This document shows, one piece after another, positions 39,775 to 48,377 of a DNA stretch of 56,636 bases. Position 1 is the first letter of the stretch; each line of letters starts with the position of its first letter. Under the pieces are notes generated by a model. It was not told where the DNA came from. It worked only from the letters and a program-made list of their open reading frames with translations, and did not search any database. A program made the translations under genes and the position numbers. The DNA comes from Candidatus Baltobacteraceae bacterium (GTDB lineage: Bacteria > Vulcanimicrobiota > Vulcanimicrobiia > Vulcanimicrobiales > Vulcanimicrobiaceae): positions 1-56,636 of the forward strand of contig DATBTN010000009.1 of the NCBI GenBank assembly GCA_036559195.1, in the 5' to 3' direction.

Positions 39775-40683
39775 TTATACGTGCGATTCGCGCTGCGCGA
39801 GCAGATACCCGTAGAGTAAGTCGCTGGTGCTTACGGTCGCGCGCTCGTGTCCGGCGAGCGCGAATATCGCGTCGAGTAAAATGAGTCCCGCCGGCAAGAT
39901 GTCGGCGCGTTGCGGATTCATGCCCGGCAGGTGCCGGCGCGCATCGAGGTTCAACGCGCGCAGTTGAGCGAGCGCGAGCCGGAGATTCGTGCGGGAAAGT
40001 TCGAAGCTTTCGAACGGATCGCGATTGCCGCGCAGGATGGCTGCGGCCGTCGTCGCGCTTCCGCCCACGAAGACCAATCGATCGACGGCCGGCAGCGCCC
40101 CAACCGGCGCGAGAATCGCGACCGCACGCGCCATCGCATCGGCCATCGATGCATCGTCGATGGCGCCGCGATCGCCGCCGAGTATCGGGACGGCTTCGGT
40201 TAACCGCACGGCCCCGATCTCGCACGAAACCGTCCGTTCGACGCGATCGTGCGTGCCGGTCGCATATTCCGTGCTGCCGCCCCCGCTATCGGCCACGCCG
40301 TAACGTTCCGCTCGCGGCAACGCCGCAACCGCGCCGAGAAACGAATACCGCGCCTCGTCGGGGCCGTCGAGAATCACGAGATCGGCGCCCACGAGTTCCC
40401 GGACGCGCACCGCAAACGCGAGCGCGTTCTCCGCACGCCGCAGAGCGCTCGTTGCAATCGCGACGATCGAATCGGCGCGCCCCCGAAGCTCTCGCACGTA
40501 TTCGCCCACGGCGTCGAGCGTGCGCCGCATCGGAAGTTCGCCGAGATGCCCCGACTCGCGCAGACCCTCGCCGATGCGCGTGCCGATCGAACGTTGCCAA
40601 ACGATCGCCGAAGCGTCCGCGTCGAAGGCGGCGAGCAGCGCGCGCGTCGAGTTCGTGCCGATGGAGATGACCGCGCGATGCAC
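39775..40683 (-). CDS. ppx: Ppx/GppA-family exopolyphosphatase (short form)
   Basis: 302 residues from GTG 40683. VHRAVISIGTNSTRALLA is the first phosphate loop (usually DIGSNS/DxGTNS); here the first acid is Ile-Ser instead of Asp, see ISIGTNS. SALRRAENALAF, VADSGGGSTEY and VFVGGSATTAAA follow, the ASKHA-fold signatures. Only the N-terminal Ppx/GppA core is present, without the HD C-terminal domain of the long enzymes. It hydrolyses polyphosphate or pppGpp. Start codon lies one base after the stop of the S1-like gene. Confidence 0.9.
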   Translation of the reverse strand: MHRAVISIGTNSTRALLAAFDADASAIVWQRSIGTRIGEGLRESGHLGELPMRRTLDAVGEYVRELRGRADSIVAIATSALRRAENALAFAVRVRELVGADLVILDGPDEARYSFLGAVAALPRAERYGVADSGGGSTEYATGTHDRVERTVSCEIGAVRLTEAVPILGGDRGAIDDASMADAMARAVAILAPVGALPAVDRLVFVGGSATTAAAILRGNRDPFESFELSRTNLRLALAQLRALNLDARRHLPGMNPQRADILPAGLILLDAIFALAGHERATVSTSDLLYGYLLAQRESHV

Positions 40684-40684
40684 G

Positions 40685-41047
40685 TTAGTCGTCGGTGGAG
40701 TGGCGCGACTCGAAGAGCGCCGCGCGCTTTTTCTTGCGCAAGAAATGCCGCTCGTGCGCCGGTGGCACCTCGGGCGTCTCCCATTCCTGGGTCTCTTTGA
40801 GATATTCGGCAATTTGGGCTTCGAACGCATCGTCGCGAATCTGCGGCGCCAAGAGCACGATCGGATGGCGCCCGTCGCGCGCGAGCACGAATTGCAGGTC
40901 TTTGCGGCCGGTCATCGCGCGCTGATAGGCGGCTCGATGGGTTTGGACGTCGGATGCGGGCGCGCTTGCGACTTGTCCGGACTCGAGGCGGACCGTTCCA
41001 CCGAACGCGTGCAGATTGAGAACCGTGCCGCGGACCAACTCGCTCAC
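40685..41047 (-). CDS. Possible S1-like RNA-binding small protein
   Basis: 120 residues from GTG, overlapping the ftsB stop (GTGA). The first 60 residues (VRGTVLNLHAFGGTVRLESG) resemble an S1/OB strand pattern, followed by a charged helical region and a basic tail (HFLRKKKRAALFE). I place it only as S1-like; no named family. It separates ftsB from ppx in a tightly coupled operon. Confidence 0.7.
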   Translation of the reverse strand: MSELVRGTVLNLHAFGGTVRLESGQVASAPASDVQTHRAAYQRAMTGRKDLQFVLARDGRHPIVLLAPQIRDDAFEAQIAEYLKETQEWETPEVPPAHERHFLRKKKRAALFESRHSTDD

Positions 41048-41367
41048 TGGCGGGTCGAGCGGCTCCCCGGTTTGACGTAGATGATCGCTTCGTCGGGACC
41101 GACCAAGTGCAGACGCTCGTGAATCTCGGGAATGGCGCCCGCCGGATCGCTCAGGCGCTTGACCTCGCGCTCTTCTTCGCGTTTGCGCGTGCGCAGATCC
41201 GCAACGTCGTGCTGAACGCCCGCCAAGCTGCGCGCCATGGCGACGTTCTCGTTGACGATTCGAGCAAATTGAATGCTCACCAGCGTAAAAACGACGGCGC
41301 CCAACGCAACCACGGCGAGACGGCTACATAGACGCACGACCCCGTTCGGCCGTTTGCGCCCGTTCAC
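41044..41367 (-). CDS. ftsB: Septum-formation initiator FtsB/DivIC family
   Basis: 107 residues from GTG 41367, chosen because this GTG overlaps the accA stop (GTGA), like its neighbours; an in-frame TTG 13 codons upstream is the alternative. One transmembrane helix (LAVVALGAVVFTLVSIQFA), then a periplasmic coiled coil (ENVAMARSLAGVQHDVADLR) and a short C-terminal region, the standard FtsB/DivIC topology. It forms a complex with FtsL and FtsQ in the divisome. Lying between acetyl-CoA carboxylase and Ppx is unusual. Confidence 0.85.
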   Translation of the reverse strand: MNGRKRPNGVVRLCSRLAVVALGAVVFTLVSIQFARIVNENVAMARSLAGVQHDVADLRTRKREEEREVKRLSDPAGAIPEIHERLHLVGPDEAIIYVKPGSRSTRQ

Positions 41368-42344
41368 GCCTTTATTCTTGCCATTTCCTGGCGCCCGTCT
41401 TGCCAAGCGCCTATCTTCCGATACTTCTGATAACGCGCCTCACGCAACTCCGCCGGCGAAAGCGTCGCTAACTTTCGCAGCGAGGTTTCGATTGTTCCGA
41501 GTACGCGCGCGATCGTTCCAACCGGATCGCGATGCGCACCGCCTATCGGCTCGGAAACGATCTCATCGACGATCCCAAAACCCAATAGGTCCTGACTCGT
41601 TAACTTCAATCTCGACGCCGCTTCTTCCGCTTTTGTCGCATCGCTCCACAGGATCGCCGCGCAGCCTTCCGGACTAGCAACCGTGTACACGCTATGCTCG
41701 AGCATCAGCACGCGGTCCGCGATCGCCAACGCGAGCGCCCCGCCGCTGCCACCCTCGGCGATCACGGTCGAGACGATCGGGACCGGAGCCTGCGTGAACT
41801 CGTAGAGGCACGACGCGATGGCTTCGGATTGTGCGTGTTCCTCGGACGAGATGCCGGGATCGGCGCCCTTGGTGTCCACAAAGGTCACGATCGGCAAACC
41901 GAGCCGTCCGGCCAGGTGCGCAAGCCGCTTGACTTTGCGATAGCCCTCGGGCGAAGGCATTCCGAAATTGCGGCGCAGATTCTCCTTGGTATCGCGGCCG
42001 CGCTGCTCGGCGATCACCACGATGGCGCGATCCCCAAGCTTTGCAAACCCGCCCACGATCGCCGGGTCGTCACGAAAATAGCGGTCGCCGTGCAGCTCGT
42101 CGAATTGAATCAGTTGCGCGATGTAATCCAACGAGGTCGGCCGGCTGGGATGGCGGGCCATATTGACCTTCTCCCAGGGCGACATCGATCCGAAAACTTC
42201 TTGCTGGATCTGCGCGTATTTGCTTTCGAGCGCGCGAATCTCCGCGGACATGTCCACCGGCTGATTGGCGTTGACCGCGCGAAGCTCGTTAATGCGCTTC
42301 TCGAGTTCGAGGAGCCCTTTTTCGCGTTCGACGATGACGTTCAC
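41364..42344 (-). CDS. accA: Acetyl-CoA carboxylase carboxyltransferase subunit alpha
   Basis: 326 residues from GTG overlapping accD (GTGA). The carboxyl-transferase fold shows AIVVIAEQRGRDTKEN, FGMPSPEGYRKVKRL, FVDTKGADPGISSEEH and VIAEGGSGGALALA (oxyanion glycines). With AccD it moves CO2 from biotin to acetyl-CoA, making malonyl-CoA for fatty acids. AccB and AccC are not in the window. Confidence 0.97.
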   Translation of the reverse strand: MNVIVEREKGLLELEKRINELRAVNANQPVDMSAEIRALESKYAQIQQEVFGSMSPWEKVNMARHPSRPTSLDYIAQLIQFDELHGDRYFRDDPAIVGGFAKLGDRAIVVIAEQRGRDTKENLRRNFGMPSPEGYRKVKRLAHLAGRLGLPIVTFVDTKGADPGISSEEHAQSEAIASCLYEFTQAPVPIVSTVIAEGGSGGALALAIADRVLMLEHSVYTVASPEGCAAILWSDATKAEEAASRLKLTSQDLLGFGIVDEIVSEPIGGAHRDPVGTIARVLGTIETSLRKLATLSPAELREARYQKYRKIGAWQDGRQEMARIKA

Positions 42345-43204
42345 AGCGCGGCTCCGAGCGCGGTCTTCTCACCGCGGGTCGCGTAATCGAGCAGACGCGC
42401 GAGCATCGGTTTGAGATCGTGGCGGTCGACGACCATGTCGATGTGCCCTTTCTCGAGTAAGAATTCGGCAGTCTGAAAATTGTCCGGCAGCTTCTGCCGG
42501 ATCGTTTGCTCGATCACGCGCCGGCCGGCAAAACCGATCATCGCCTTCGGCTCGGCAACGATCACGTCGGCCTGAAAGGCAAACGACGCGGAGACGCCGC
42601 CGGTGGTCGGATCGGTGAGAACGGTTACGAAGAAGTTCCCCTCCTCCATAAAATGCGAGACCGCAGCGGTCGTCTTCGCCATCTGCATGAGCGCGAGCAT
42701 ACCCTCTTCCATGCGCGCACCGCCGCTAGCGGTAAAGATGATGCAGGGCACGCGTCGCCGGCGCGCCTCTTCGAGCAGCATCGCGATCCGCTCGCCGACG
42801 ACCGTACCCATCGTGCCGCCGCGAAAGTGAAAATCCATCACGCCGAGCGCCACGTCGAACCCGCCGAGCTTCCCGAATCCGCAGACGATGCCTTCGCTCA
42901 ACTGCGTTTTTTCGCGCGACTCCGCGAGCTTGTCGGGATAGGATTTTTTGTCGACCCACTGCAGAGGATCGCCGGGCTGAACCTCGTTGCCGATCTCGCT
43001 AAAATCGGAATCGACGAGCGTGCTGATACGATCGTAGGCACTCATGCGGAAATGGTTGCCGCATTTCGTGCACACGTAGAGGTTCGCCGCGAGATCGCGC
43101 CGGTAGAGCACTTCGCCGCACTTCGAACATTTCGTCCAGAGCGCCGCGTCCTCGCTCGACTCGGTCTTGCTGCGCCGGCGGCGCAGCCATTCTGGCATCG
43201 GCAT
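42341..43204 (-). CDS. accD: Acetyl-CoA carboxylase carboxyltransferase subunit beta
   Basis: 287 residues from ATG. The N-terminal C4 zinc finger (WTKCSKCGEVLYRRDL, CTKCGNHFR) and carboxyltransferase segments FHFRGGTMGTVVGERI, FTASGGARMEEGMLALMQM and GFAGRRVIEQTI are typical. First of the accD-accA-ftsB chain; its start follows the glycosyltransferase stop by three bases. Confidence 0.97.
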   Translation of the reverse strand: MPMPEWLRRRRSKTESSEDAALWTKCSKCGEVLYRRDLAANLYVCTKCGNHFRMSAYDRISTLVDSDFSEIGNEVQPGDPLQWVDKKSYPDKLAESREKTQLSEGIVCGFGKLGGFDVALGVMDFHFRGGTMGTVVGERIAMLLEEARRRRVPCIIFTASGGARMEEGMLALMQMAKTTAAVSHFMEEGNFFVTVLTDPTTGGVSASFAFQADVIVAEPKAMIGFAGRRVIEQTIRQKLPDNFQTAEFLLEKGHIDMVVDRHDLKPMLARLLDYATRGEKTALGAAL

Positions 43205-43207
43205 GGC

Positions 43208-43930
43208 TTACGCCTTACCCGAACCTGGAAAGAAGCGCCCGCCGTACAGTTTGCGCAGCTGTTTGAGGTAGTTAAAGATCTCTTTCTCGTTGAGCTTCGA
43301 TTCGCCGGCGACCCGATCGGTGAACACGTACGGTACCTCGAGCGCGCGCCCGTAGTGACCTTTGGCGATAACTTCGAGCCCGATCTTGAAGCCGATCGGA
43401 TCGAGTTCGATTCCGTCAAGCGCTTCGCGCCGTACCAGGAAATAGCCGCTGGTTAAATCTTTGATCGGCGTCAGCGGCGCGGCCAGCATGCACGCAACTC
43501 GCGACGTGACTTTGCGCTTGAGCGGCCAATTCGTGATGCCGCCGCCCTTGACGTAACGGCTTCCCACGGCGAGGCCGTAGCCGCCCGACTCGATCGCCGC
43601 AACCATGCGCGGCAGAATCTCGATATCGTGGCTAAAGTCGGCATCCATGGCGCCGAGCGCTGCGGAGTCGGGACGCGCGAAGCGCCACCCTTCGATAACG
43701 CCGCTCGAAAGTCCGAGCTTGCCCGAACGATGCAGCGCGCGAACGGGAAACTCGAGCGCGAGCCGATCCACGATCGCGCCGGTCCCGTCGGGAGAGTTGT
43801 CGTCGACAACGATCAACTCGCCGTCGAGTTCGTTCTTTTTGAAAACCCCGTCGAGCGCGCGAATGAGACGCTCGATGCCCCCGGCCTCATTGTAGGTCGG
43901 AATGACGATTGAAAATTTCAGTTTACCCAT
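43208..43930 (-). CDS. GT2 dolichol/polyprenol-phosphate mannosyltransferase-like
   Basis: 240 residues from ATG 43930. GT2 nucleotide-sugar domain with FSIVIPTYNEAGGIE, IVVDDNSPDGTG and the metal DxD DADFSHD; then GLAVGSRYVKGG and a C-terminal FFP tail. No membrane segment, like the soluble DPM1 class. Transfers mannose or a similar sugar from a nucleotide to a polyprenyl phosphate at the inner face of the membrane. Heads the accD operon. Confidence 0.9.
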   Translation of the reverse strand: MGKLKFSIVIPTYNEAGGIERLIRALDGVFKKNELDGELIVVDDNSPDGTGAIVDRLALEFPVRALHRSGKLGLSSGVIEGWRFARPDSAALGAMDADFSHDIEILPRMVAAIESGGYGLAVGSRYVKGGGITNWPLKRKVTSRVACMLAAPLTPIKDLTSGYFLVRREALDGIELDPIGFKIGLEVIAKGHYGRALEVPYVFTDRVAGESKLNEKEIFNYLKQLRKLYGGRFFPGSGKA

Positions 43931-43999
43931 AGCCAACCCGGCTCTATACGACGCCTCGCAGCCTCTTTCCGCCGGTTGCTCCGACCGGAGCAGAGTCCG

Positions 44000-44278
44000 C
44001 TAATGGAGGCGCCACAGGAGCGGATCCTGCGCCGGATCGAACGCGATGAGGTCGGCGTAGGCCTCCCGGCTGCTGCGCAGTACGACGATGTCGTCTTCGA
44101 TGTTGAGCACCTCGTCGGTCTCGACGAGCGTCTCCTCGCCTCGCAGCGTCCAATAAATGCAGAGATACTCCGGCACGCGAGAGTCGCCCGTTGCGTAAAC
44201 GGCGCGCACTTCACCAACCGGCTCGTGGCCGCACCGGACGGGCGTGCCGGGATCGAGGTCCCTCAGTAACTTGGCCAT
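44000..44278 (-). CDS. Small protein of unknown function downstream of Cys/Met enzyme
   Basis: 92 residues from ATG 44278. Beta-rich pattern (GTPVRCGHEPVGEVRAVYA, EYLCIYWTLRGEETLVE, NIEDDIVVLR) suggests a small barrel similar to PRC or SH3-like domains. The start lies eight bases after the PLP-enzyme stop. No family assigned. Confidence 0.65.
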   Translation of the reverse strand: MAKLLRDLDPGTPVRCGHEPVGEVRAVYATGDSRVPEYLCIYWTLRGEETLVETDEVLNIEDDIVVLRSSREAYADLIAFDPAQDPLLWRLH

Positions 44279-44286
44279 GCCGCTTC

Positions 44287-45459
44287 TTACCCAAAAGAGC
44301 CGCTGGGGCCGGCTCGCAGCGCGCGGTCCAGATCGGCGAGCAAATCCCGCTCGCTCTCCAGCCCCACCGAGAGGCGCACGAGCGACGGGGAGATGCCGGC
44401 CTGCGCGAGCGCGTCGGCACTCATGATGCCGCCCCACATCGCGGCCGGATGCACGATGAGCGATTCGACGCCGCCGACGCTCGCCGCGCGCTGTGGGAGC
44501 GTTACCGCCGAGAGCACTCGCTCGGCGGCCTCGAATCCACCGGCGACCTCGAAGCTGAGGATGCCTCCGAACCCTCGCATCTGCGCGCGCGCTAACTCGT
44601 GTTGCGGATGCGACGGCAGTCCGGGGTAGTGGACGGCGGCCACCGCCGAATGCCGCGCGAGCATCTCCGCCACGAGCAACGCCGATCGGTTGTGCCGCTC
44701 CATGCGGACCGCGAGGGTCCGCAGACCGCGCAGAACCAGGAACGCATCCAAAGGTCCGAGCACCGCACCGATCACGATCAACGTTTCCCAGCACGCTTCG
44801 ATGCGTTCGTGCGATCCCGCGATCGCGCCGCAGATGACGTCGGAATGTCCGTTGAGATATTTCGACACGCTGTGCACCACGAGGTCGATACCGAACTCCG
44901 TGGGCCGTTGATTGTACGGCGTCGCGAACGTGTTGTCGGCGATCGTCACGATACCGCGCTCGCGCGCGAGACCCGCGATCGCGCGTAGATCGGTGACCTG
45001 CAACAGCGGATTGCTCGGCGTCTCCAATACGATCGCACGCGTATTGGGACGAATCGCTTGCGCGAACGCTTGCGGCTGCGTTTGATCCACGAACGTCGTC
45101 TCCACGCCGAACCGCGACAGCCAGGTTTCGAGAAACGCCGTCGTTCCGCCGTAGAGGCTGCGTTGCGCGATCACGTGATCCCCGGCGCGTACCAGCGAGA
45201 GCACGGCCACCGAGATTGCAGCCATGCCCGATGCGGTGACTAAGGCGGACTCGGTTCCTTCCAGTTGCGCGAGCAGATTCTCGACTTGGCCGAGCGTGGG
45301 ATTGCCGTATCGCGTGTAAAAGCGTTCGTGACGCGGCCGGCGAGCCATCTCGTCGAATTGCGCGGCGTCGCTCGCGCGGAAGGTCGCCGTTTGATAGATC
45401 GGCGCAACGAGCGCATCGGAGGCTGGGTCCGAGTGCTGGAGCAGCGTATCGAAATCCAT
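44287..45459 (-). CDS. Cys/Met metabolism PLP-dependent enzyme (cystathionine gamma-synthase/lyase type)
   Basis: 390 residues. The PLP lysine is in HSVSKYLNGHSDV, with the YTRYGNPT, ALVTASGMAAISVA, ETPSNPLLQVTDL and ADNTFATPYNQRP hallmarks. The family includes MetB, MetC, methionine gamma-lyase and O-succinylhomoserine sulfhydrylase; these cannot be separated by eye. It could supply homocysteine or methionine for the ahcY-metK cycle at the other end of the window. Confidence 0.9.
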   Translation of the reverse strand: MDFDTLLQHSDPASDALVAPIYQTATFRASDAAQFDEMARRPRHERFYTRYGNPTLGQVENLLAQLEGTESALVTASGMAAISVAVLSLVRAGDHVIAQRSLYGGTTAFLETWLSRFGVETTFVDQTQPQAFAQAIRPNTRAIVLETPSNPLLQVTDLRAIAGLARERGIVTIADNTFATPYNQRPTEFGIDLVVHSVSKYLNGHSDVICGAIAGSHERIEACWETLIVIGAVLGPLDAFLVLRGLRTLAVRMERHNRSALLVAEMLARHSAVAAVHYPGLPSHPQHELARAQMRGFGGILSFEVAGGFEAAERVLSAVTLPQRAASVGGVESLIVHPAAMWGGIMSADALAQAGISPSLVRLSVGLESERDLLADLDRALRAGPSGSFG

Positions 45460-45463
45460 CGGC

Positions 45464-46195
45464 TTATGCGTCCCCTTCCGTTGCGTAGTTTAGAATCGCT
45501 AGGAGTGCGATGCCGGCGGTCTCCGTGCGTAATATCCGCGATCCGAGGGAGAGCACGCGCGCACCCGCCGCGGTTGCGGCCTCGGCTTCGGCATGCGAAA
45601 AACCGCCCTCCGGTCCGATCACGACCAGCACGTCGCGCGCGTTAGCCACGGCGGCCGGCAACGCGTCTCGCAGCAACGCGCGCGGCGCGAGCTCCCAGGG
45701 AAAGAGCACGCAATCGTAGCCCTCGAAGCGCGCGATTACATCCGCAAACGTAAGCGGGCTTTCGACGGCCGGAATCTCGCGCCGCCCGCACTGCGCGGCG
45801 GCGGTCTTCGCGAGGCGGCGCCAGCGCTCGACTTTATTGCCGCCGGCTCCGATGACGACCGATCGTTCGGATTCGAACGGCAATAGGGCCGTTACGCCGA
45901 GCTCGGTGAGTTTCTCCACCACGAAGTCCATCTTCTGGCCCTTCGGAATGCCTTGGGCGACGGTAACGCGCAGCCCCCGCTCCGATTCACCGCCGGCAAC
46001 GCGCGCGCCGAGCACCGCGTGAAGCGATCGATCGAGCGTGGCCGCGAAGAGCGTCGCGGTCGAATCGATCACCGCGACCGCATCGCCTTCGCGCAGGCGT
46101 AAAACCGTTGCGATCTTACGTGCGTCGGCACCCCCGAACGCAACGATATCGCCCGGCGCGCGTACGCCTTCCACGAAAAATCGCGGCGCGCTCAA
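45464..46195 (-). CDS. rsmE: 16S rRNA m3U1498 methyltransferase
   Basis: 243 residues from TTG that overlaps the dnaJ stop (TTGA). SPOUT-fold motifs: VAQGIPKGQKMDFVVEKLTE, LLPFESERSV, AAAQCGRREIP, VVIGPEGGFSHAEA and LGSRILRTETA, the SAM-binding knot. It methylates U1498 of 16S rRNA. Position after dnaJ is a widely conserved order. Confidence 0.95.
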   Translation of the reverse strand: MSAPRFFVEGVRAPGDIVAFGGADARKIATVLRLREGDAVAVIDSTATLFAATLDRSLHAVLGARVAGGESERGLRVTVAQGIPKGQKMDFVVEKLTELGVTALLPFESERSVVIGAGGNKVERWRRLAKTAAAQCGRREIPAVESPLTFADVIARFEGYDCVLFPWELAPRALLRDALPAAVANARDVLVVIGPEGGFSHAEAEAATAAGARVLSLGSRILRTETAGIALLAILNYATEGDA

Positions 46196-47316
46196 TCGGG
46201 TTTGAACGCCTCTTTGAATTTGTCCACGAACGATTTCTCGTCAACGCGATCGGCGCTTACGCGAGCGTATTCTTCGAGCAACTCGCGCTGGCGTTTGCTC
46301 ACCTTCGAGGGTACGACTACGTGCACGGTGACCACGTGGTCGCCGCGCTGCGTGCCGCGCACCGTCGGCATGCCGTGACCGCGCATGCGATAGATCGTGC
46401 CGCTTTGCGTACCCGCGTGGACGTTGAGACTGAGTTCGCCGTCGAGCGAGGGTACGGCGACCACGCCGCCGAGCGCCGCTTGCGGAAAACTGGCCGCCAC
46501 GTCGACGAACGTGTCGTTGCCTTCGCGCCGAAAGAGCGGGTGGCGTGCGAGATTGAGGTACACGTAGAGATCGCCCGCCGGGCCGCCGCGAATCCCGGCT
46601 TCGCCGCTGCCCGTGATCCGAATGCGGCTTCCGTCGTCGACGCCCGCCGGCACCTTCACCGTGAGCTTGCGCTCGACTTCGCGCCGGCCGCGCCCACTGC
46701 AGGACGGACACGGATCTTGAATCACTTGACCGTCGCCGCCGCACTTGGTGCAGGCCGATTGCGTAACGAATTGTCCGAGCGGTGTCTGACGAACCATGCG
46801 CATGACGCCGCTGCCCGAGCAGCGATCGCACGGTACGATAAGGGTGTTGGGTGCGGCGCCGGATCCCTTGCAGGTCTCGCATTGCGCGAGATGATTGAAG
46901 GCAATATCCTTCGTGGTTCCCGCGAACGCTTCTTCGAGCGTTACCTCGAGATCGTAGCGCAGATCCGATCCGCGCGTGGGCGCGTTGCGGCGCGCCTGCT
47001 GACCGCCCGAGCGCGTCTCACCGAAGAACATGTCGAAGATGTCGCCGAAACCGCCGGCCTGCGCGCCGAATCCGAAATCGCCGAAGCCGCCGTTGGCACC
47101 GGCCGAACCGAAGCGATCGTAATGGGCGCGCTTTTGGGGATCGGAGAGCACCTCGTAGGCCTCGTTGATCTCTTTGAAGCGGTGCTCCGCCTCCACTTTG
47201 TCGGAGGCGACGTCGGGATGGTGGGTGCGCGCGAGTGCGCGATAGGCTTGTTTGATCGCATCGGCATTCGCATCGCGGCTAATGCCGAGAATCTCATAAA
47301 AGTCTTTAGTGGGCAT
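46192..47316 (-). CDS. dnaJ: Chaperone DnaJ (type I)
   Basis: 374 residues. J domain with HHPDVASDK; a Gly/Phe-rich linker (GGFGDFGFGAQAGGFGD); four CxxCxGxG zinc repeats (CETCKGSG, CDRCSGSG, CTKCGGDG, CPSCSGRG); then the substrate-binding beta domain. It delivers unfolded proteins to DnaK. It follows hrcA by five bases; grpE and dnaK, which normally lie between, are missing from this locus. Confidence 0.97.
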   Translation of the reverse strand: MPTKDFYEILGISRDANADAIKQAYRALARTHHPDVASDKVEAEHRFKEINEAYEVLSDPQKRAHYDRFGSAGANGGFGDFGFGAQAGGFGDIFDMFFGETRSGGQQARRNAPTRGSDLRYDLEVTLEEAFAGTTKDIAFNHLAQCETCKGSGAAPNTLIVPCDRCSGSGVMRMVRQTPLGQFVTQSACTKCGGDGQVIQDPCPSCSGRGRREVERKLTVKVPAGVDDGSRIRITGSGEAGIRGGPAGDLYVYLNLARHPLFRREGNDTFVDVAASFPQAALGGVVAVPSLDGELSLNVHAGTQSGTIYRMRGHGMPTVRGTQRGDHVVTVHVVVPSKVSKRQRELLEEYARVSADRVDEKSFVDKFKEAFKPD

Positions 47317-47321
47317 GAATG

Positions 47322-48371
47322 TTATTTAATTTCTACGTCCGCTAGCCGTTCGGAGAGCGTCTCGGCAGTACCGGACGCGAGCGCCATCAAGCGCGCGTAC
47401 GGCATGCGCCGCGGCCCGAGAATCGAGAGCATGCCGATGGCATGTTCGCCAAAGCGATAGGGAACCGTCACGATGCTAAAGTCCGTCATTTCGTCAGAGC
47501 CGAGTTCGTGGCCGATCTTCACGCTGGTCGCATCGCTCACCATCGAATCGGCGACCAGATCGTAGAGCGTTTTCTGTTCTTCCACGATTCGCAGAATGGA
47601 GCGCAGCTTGCGAAGATCTTGAAACTCGGGTTGATCGAGGAGGTTCTGCGCGCCTGCCGCCGAGACGGTCGGCGCTTCCGCCGAGCCGGCGTTTCGCAGC
47701 GCGGCGAGTACCGCGTGCTTGAGGTCGTCGTGCAGCCCGAGCTCCGCGACGGCCCCCGCCACATCGGCCTCGCCGATTTCGCGAAGCATCCGGTTGGACA
47801 GCCGAACGTTGAGCGCATTCGAAAGTCGCGTGAGGTCGTCGGGTGAGATGTCGGCGCCCACTTCGAACATGCTCTGAGCCGAGACGCCGAGTGAGGTCAC
47901 TACGATCGCGACGCCGGTGCGAGCGGAAAGCCAGATCAGTTGCACGTGGCGGAACGACTGCGAATCGGGCGAGGGTTTGGTGACGAACGCCACGTTTCTC
48001 GAGAGCCGGCCAAGCAAGCGCGTGGTGTTGTCGATGATCTCGTCGAGTTCGCGGCTCGCGTCGCGCAGTTCGTCGCGAATACGGTGGCGGTCTTCGGTCG
48101 CGAGCAGCTCCGGCTGCATGAGATCGTCCACGTAGGTTCGGTACCCGCTGTCGGAGGGCACGCGCCCGGCCGAGGTGTGCGGCTGAACCAGATAGCCCGC
48201 AGCCTCGAGCTCCGCCATATCGTTTCGCACGGTGGCCGCGCTGACGCCCAGGTTGTACTTCTGGGTCAGGCTCTGCGAGCCGACGGGCTCGGCCGTGGCG
48301 ATATATTCGTAGACGACGGTCGCCAGAATATACGCCTTTCGCTTGTCGAGATCGCCCGGGCCGTTCTTCAT
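47322..48371 (-). CDS. hrcA: Heat-inducible transcription repressor HrcA
   Basis: 349 residues from ATG 48371. N-terminal winged helix KRKAYILATVVYEYIATAEP with GVSAATVRNDMAELEAAGYL and HTSAGRVPSDSGYRTYVD. C-terminal dimerisation/GAF-like domain ends VGEHAIGML-like (FGEHAIGMLSILGPRRMPY). HrcA represses dnaK/groE operons by binding CIRCE. I found no full CIRCE palindrome here; a partial match (TTGCTAAG) lies upstream on the minus strand. Confidence 0.95.
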   Translation of the reverse strand: MKNGPGDLDKRKAYILATVVYEYIATAEPVGSQSLTQKYNLGVSAATVRNDMAELEAAGYLVQPHTSAGRVPSDSGYRTYVDDLMQPELLATEDRHRIRDELRDASRELDEIIDNTTRLLGRLSRNVAFVTKPSPDSQSFRHVQLIWLSARTGVAIVVTSLGVSAQSMFEVGADISPDDLTRLSNALNVRLSNRMLREIGEADVAGAVAELGLHDDLKHAVLAALRNAGSAEAPTVSAAGAQNLLDQPEFQDLRKLRSILRIVEEQKTLYDLVADSMVSDATSVKIGHELGSDEMTDFSIVTVPYRFGEHAIGMLSILGPRRMPYARLMALASGTAETLSERLADVEIK

Positions 48372-48377
48372 CAAAGC

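Noticed and set aside
44000-44794. Long frame extending the small gene upstream through the PLP enzyme
   Set aside because: The upstream part is antiframe of the PLP-dependent enzyme; only the last 92 residues look like protein.
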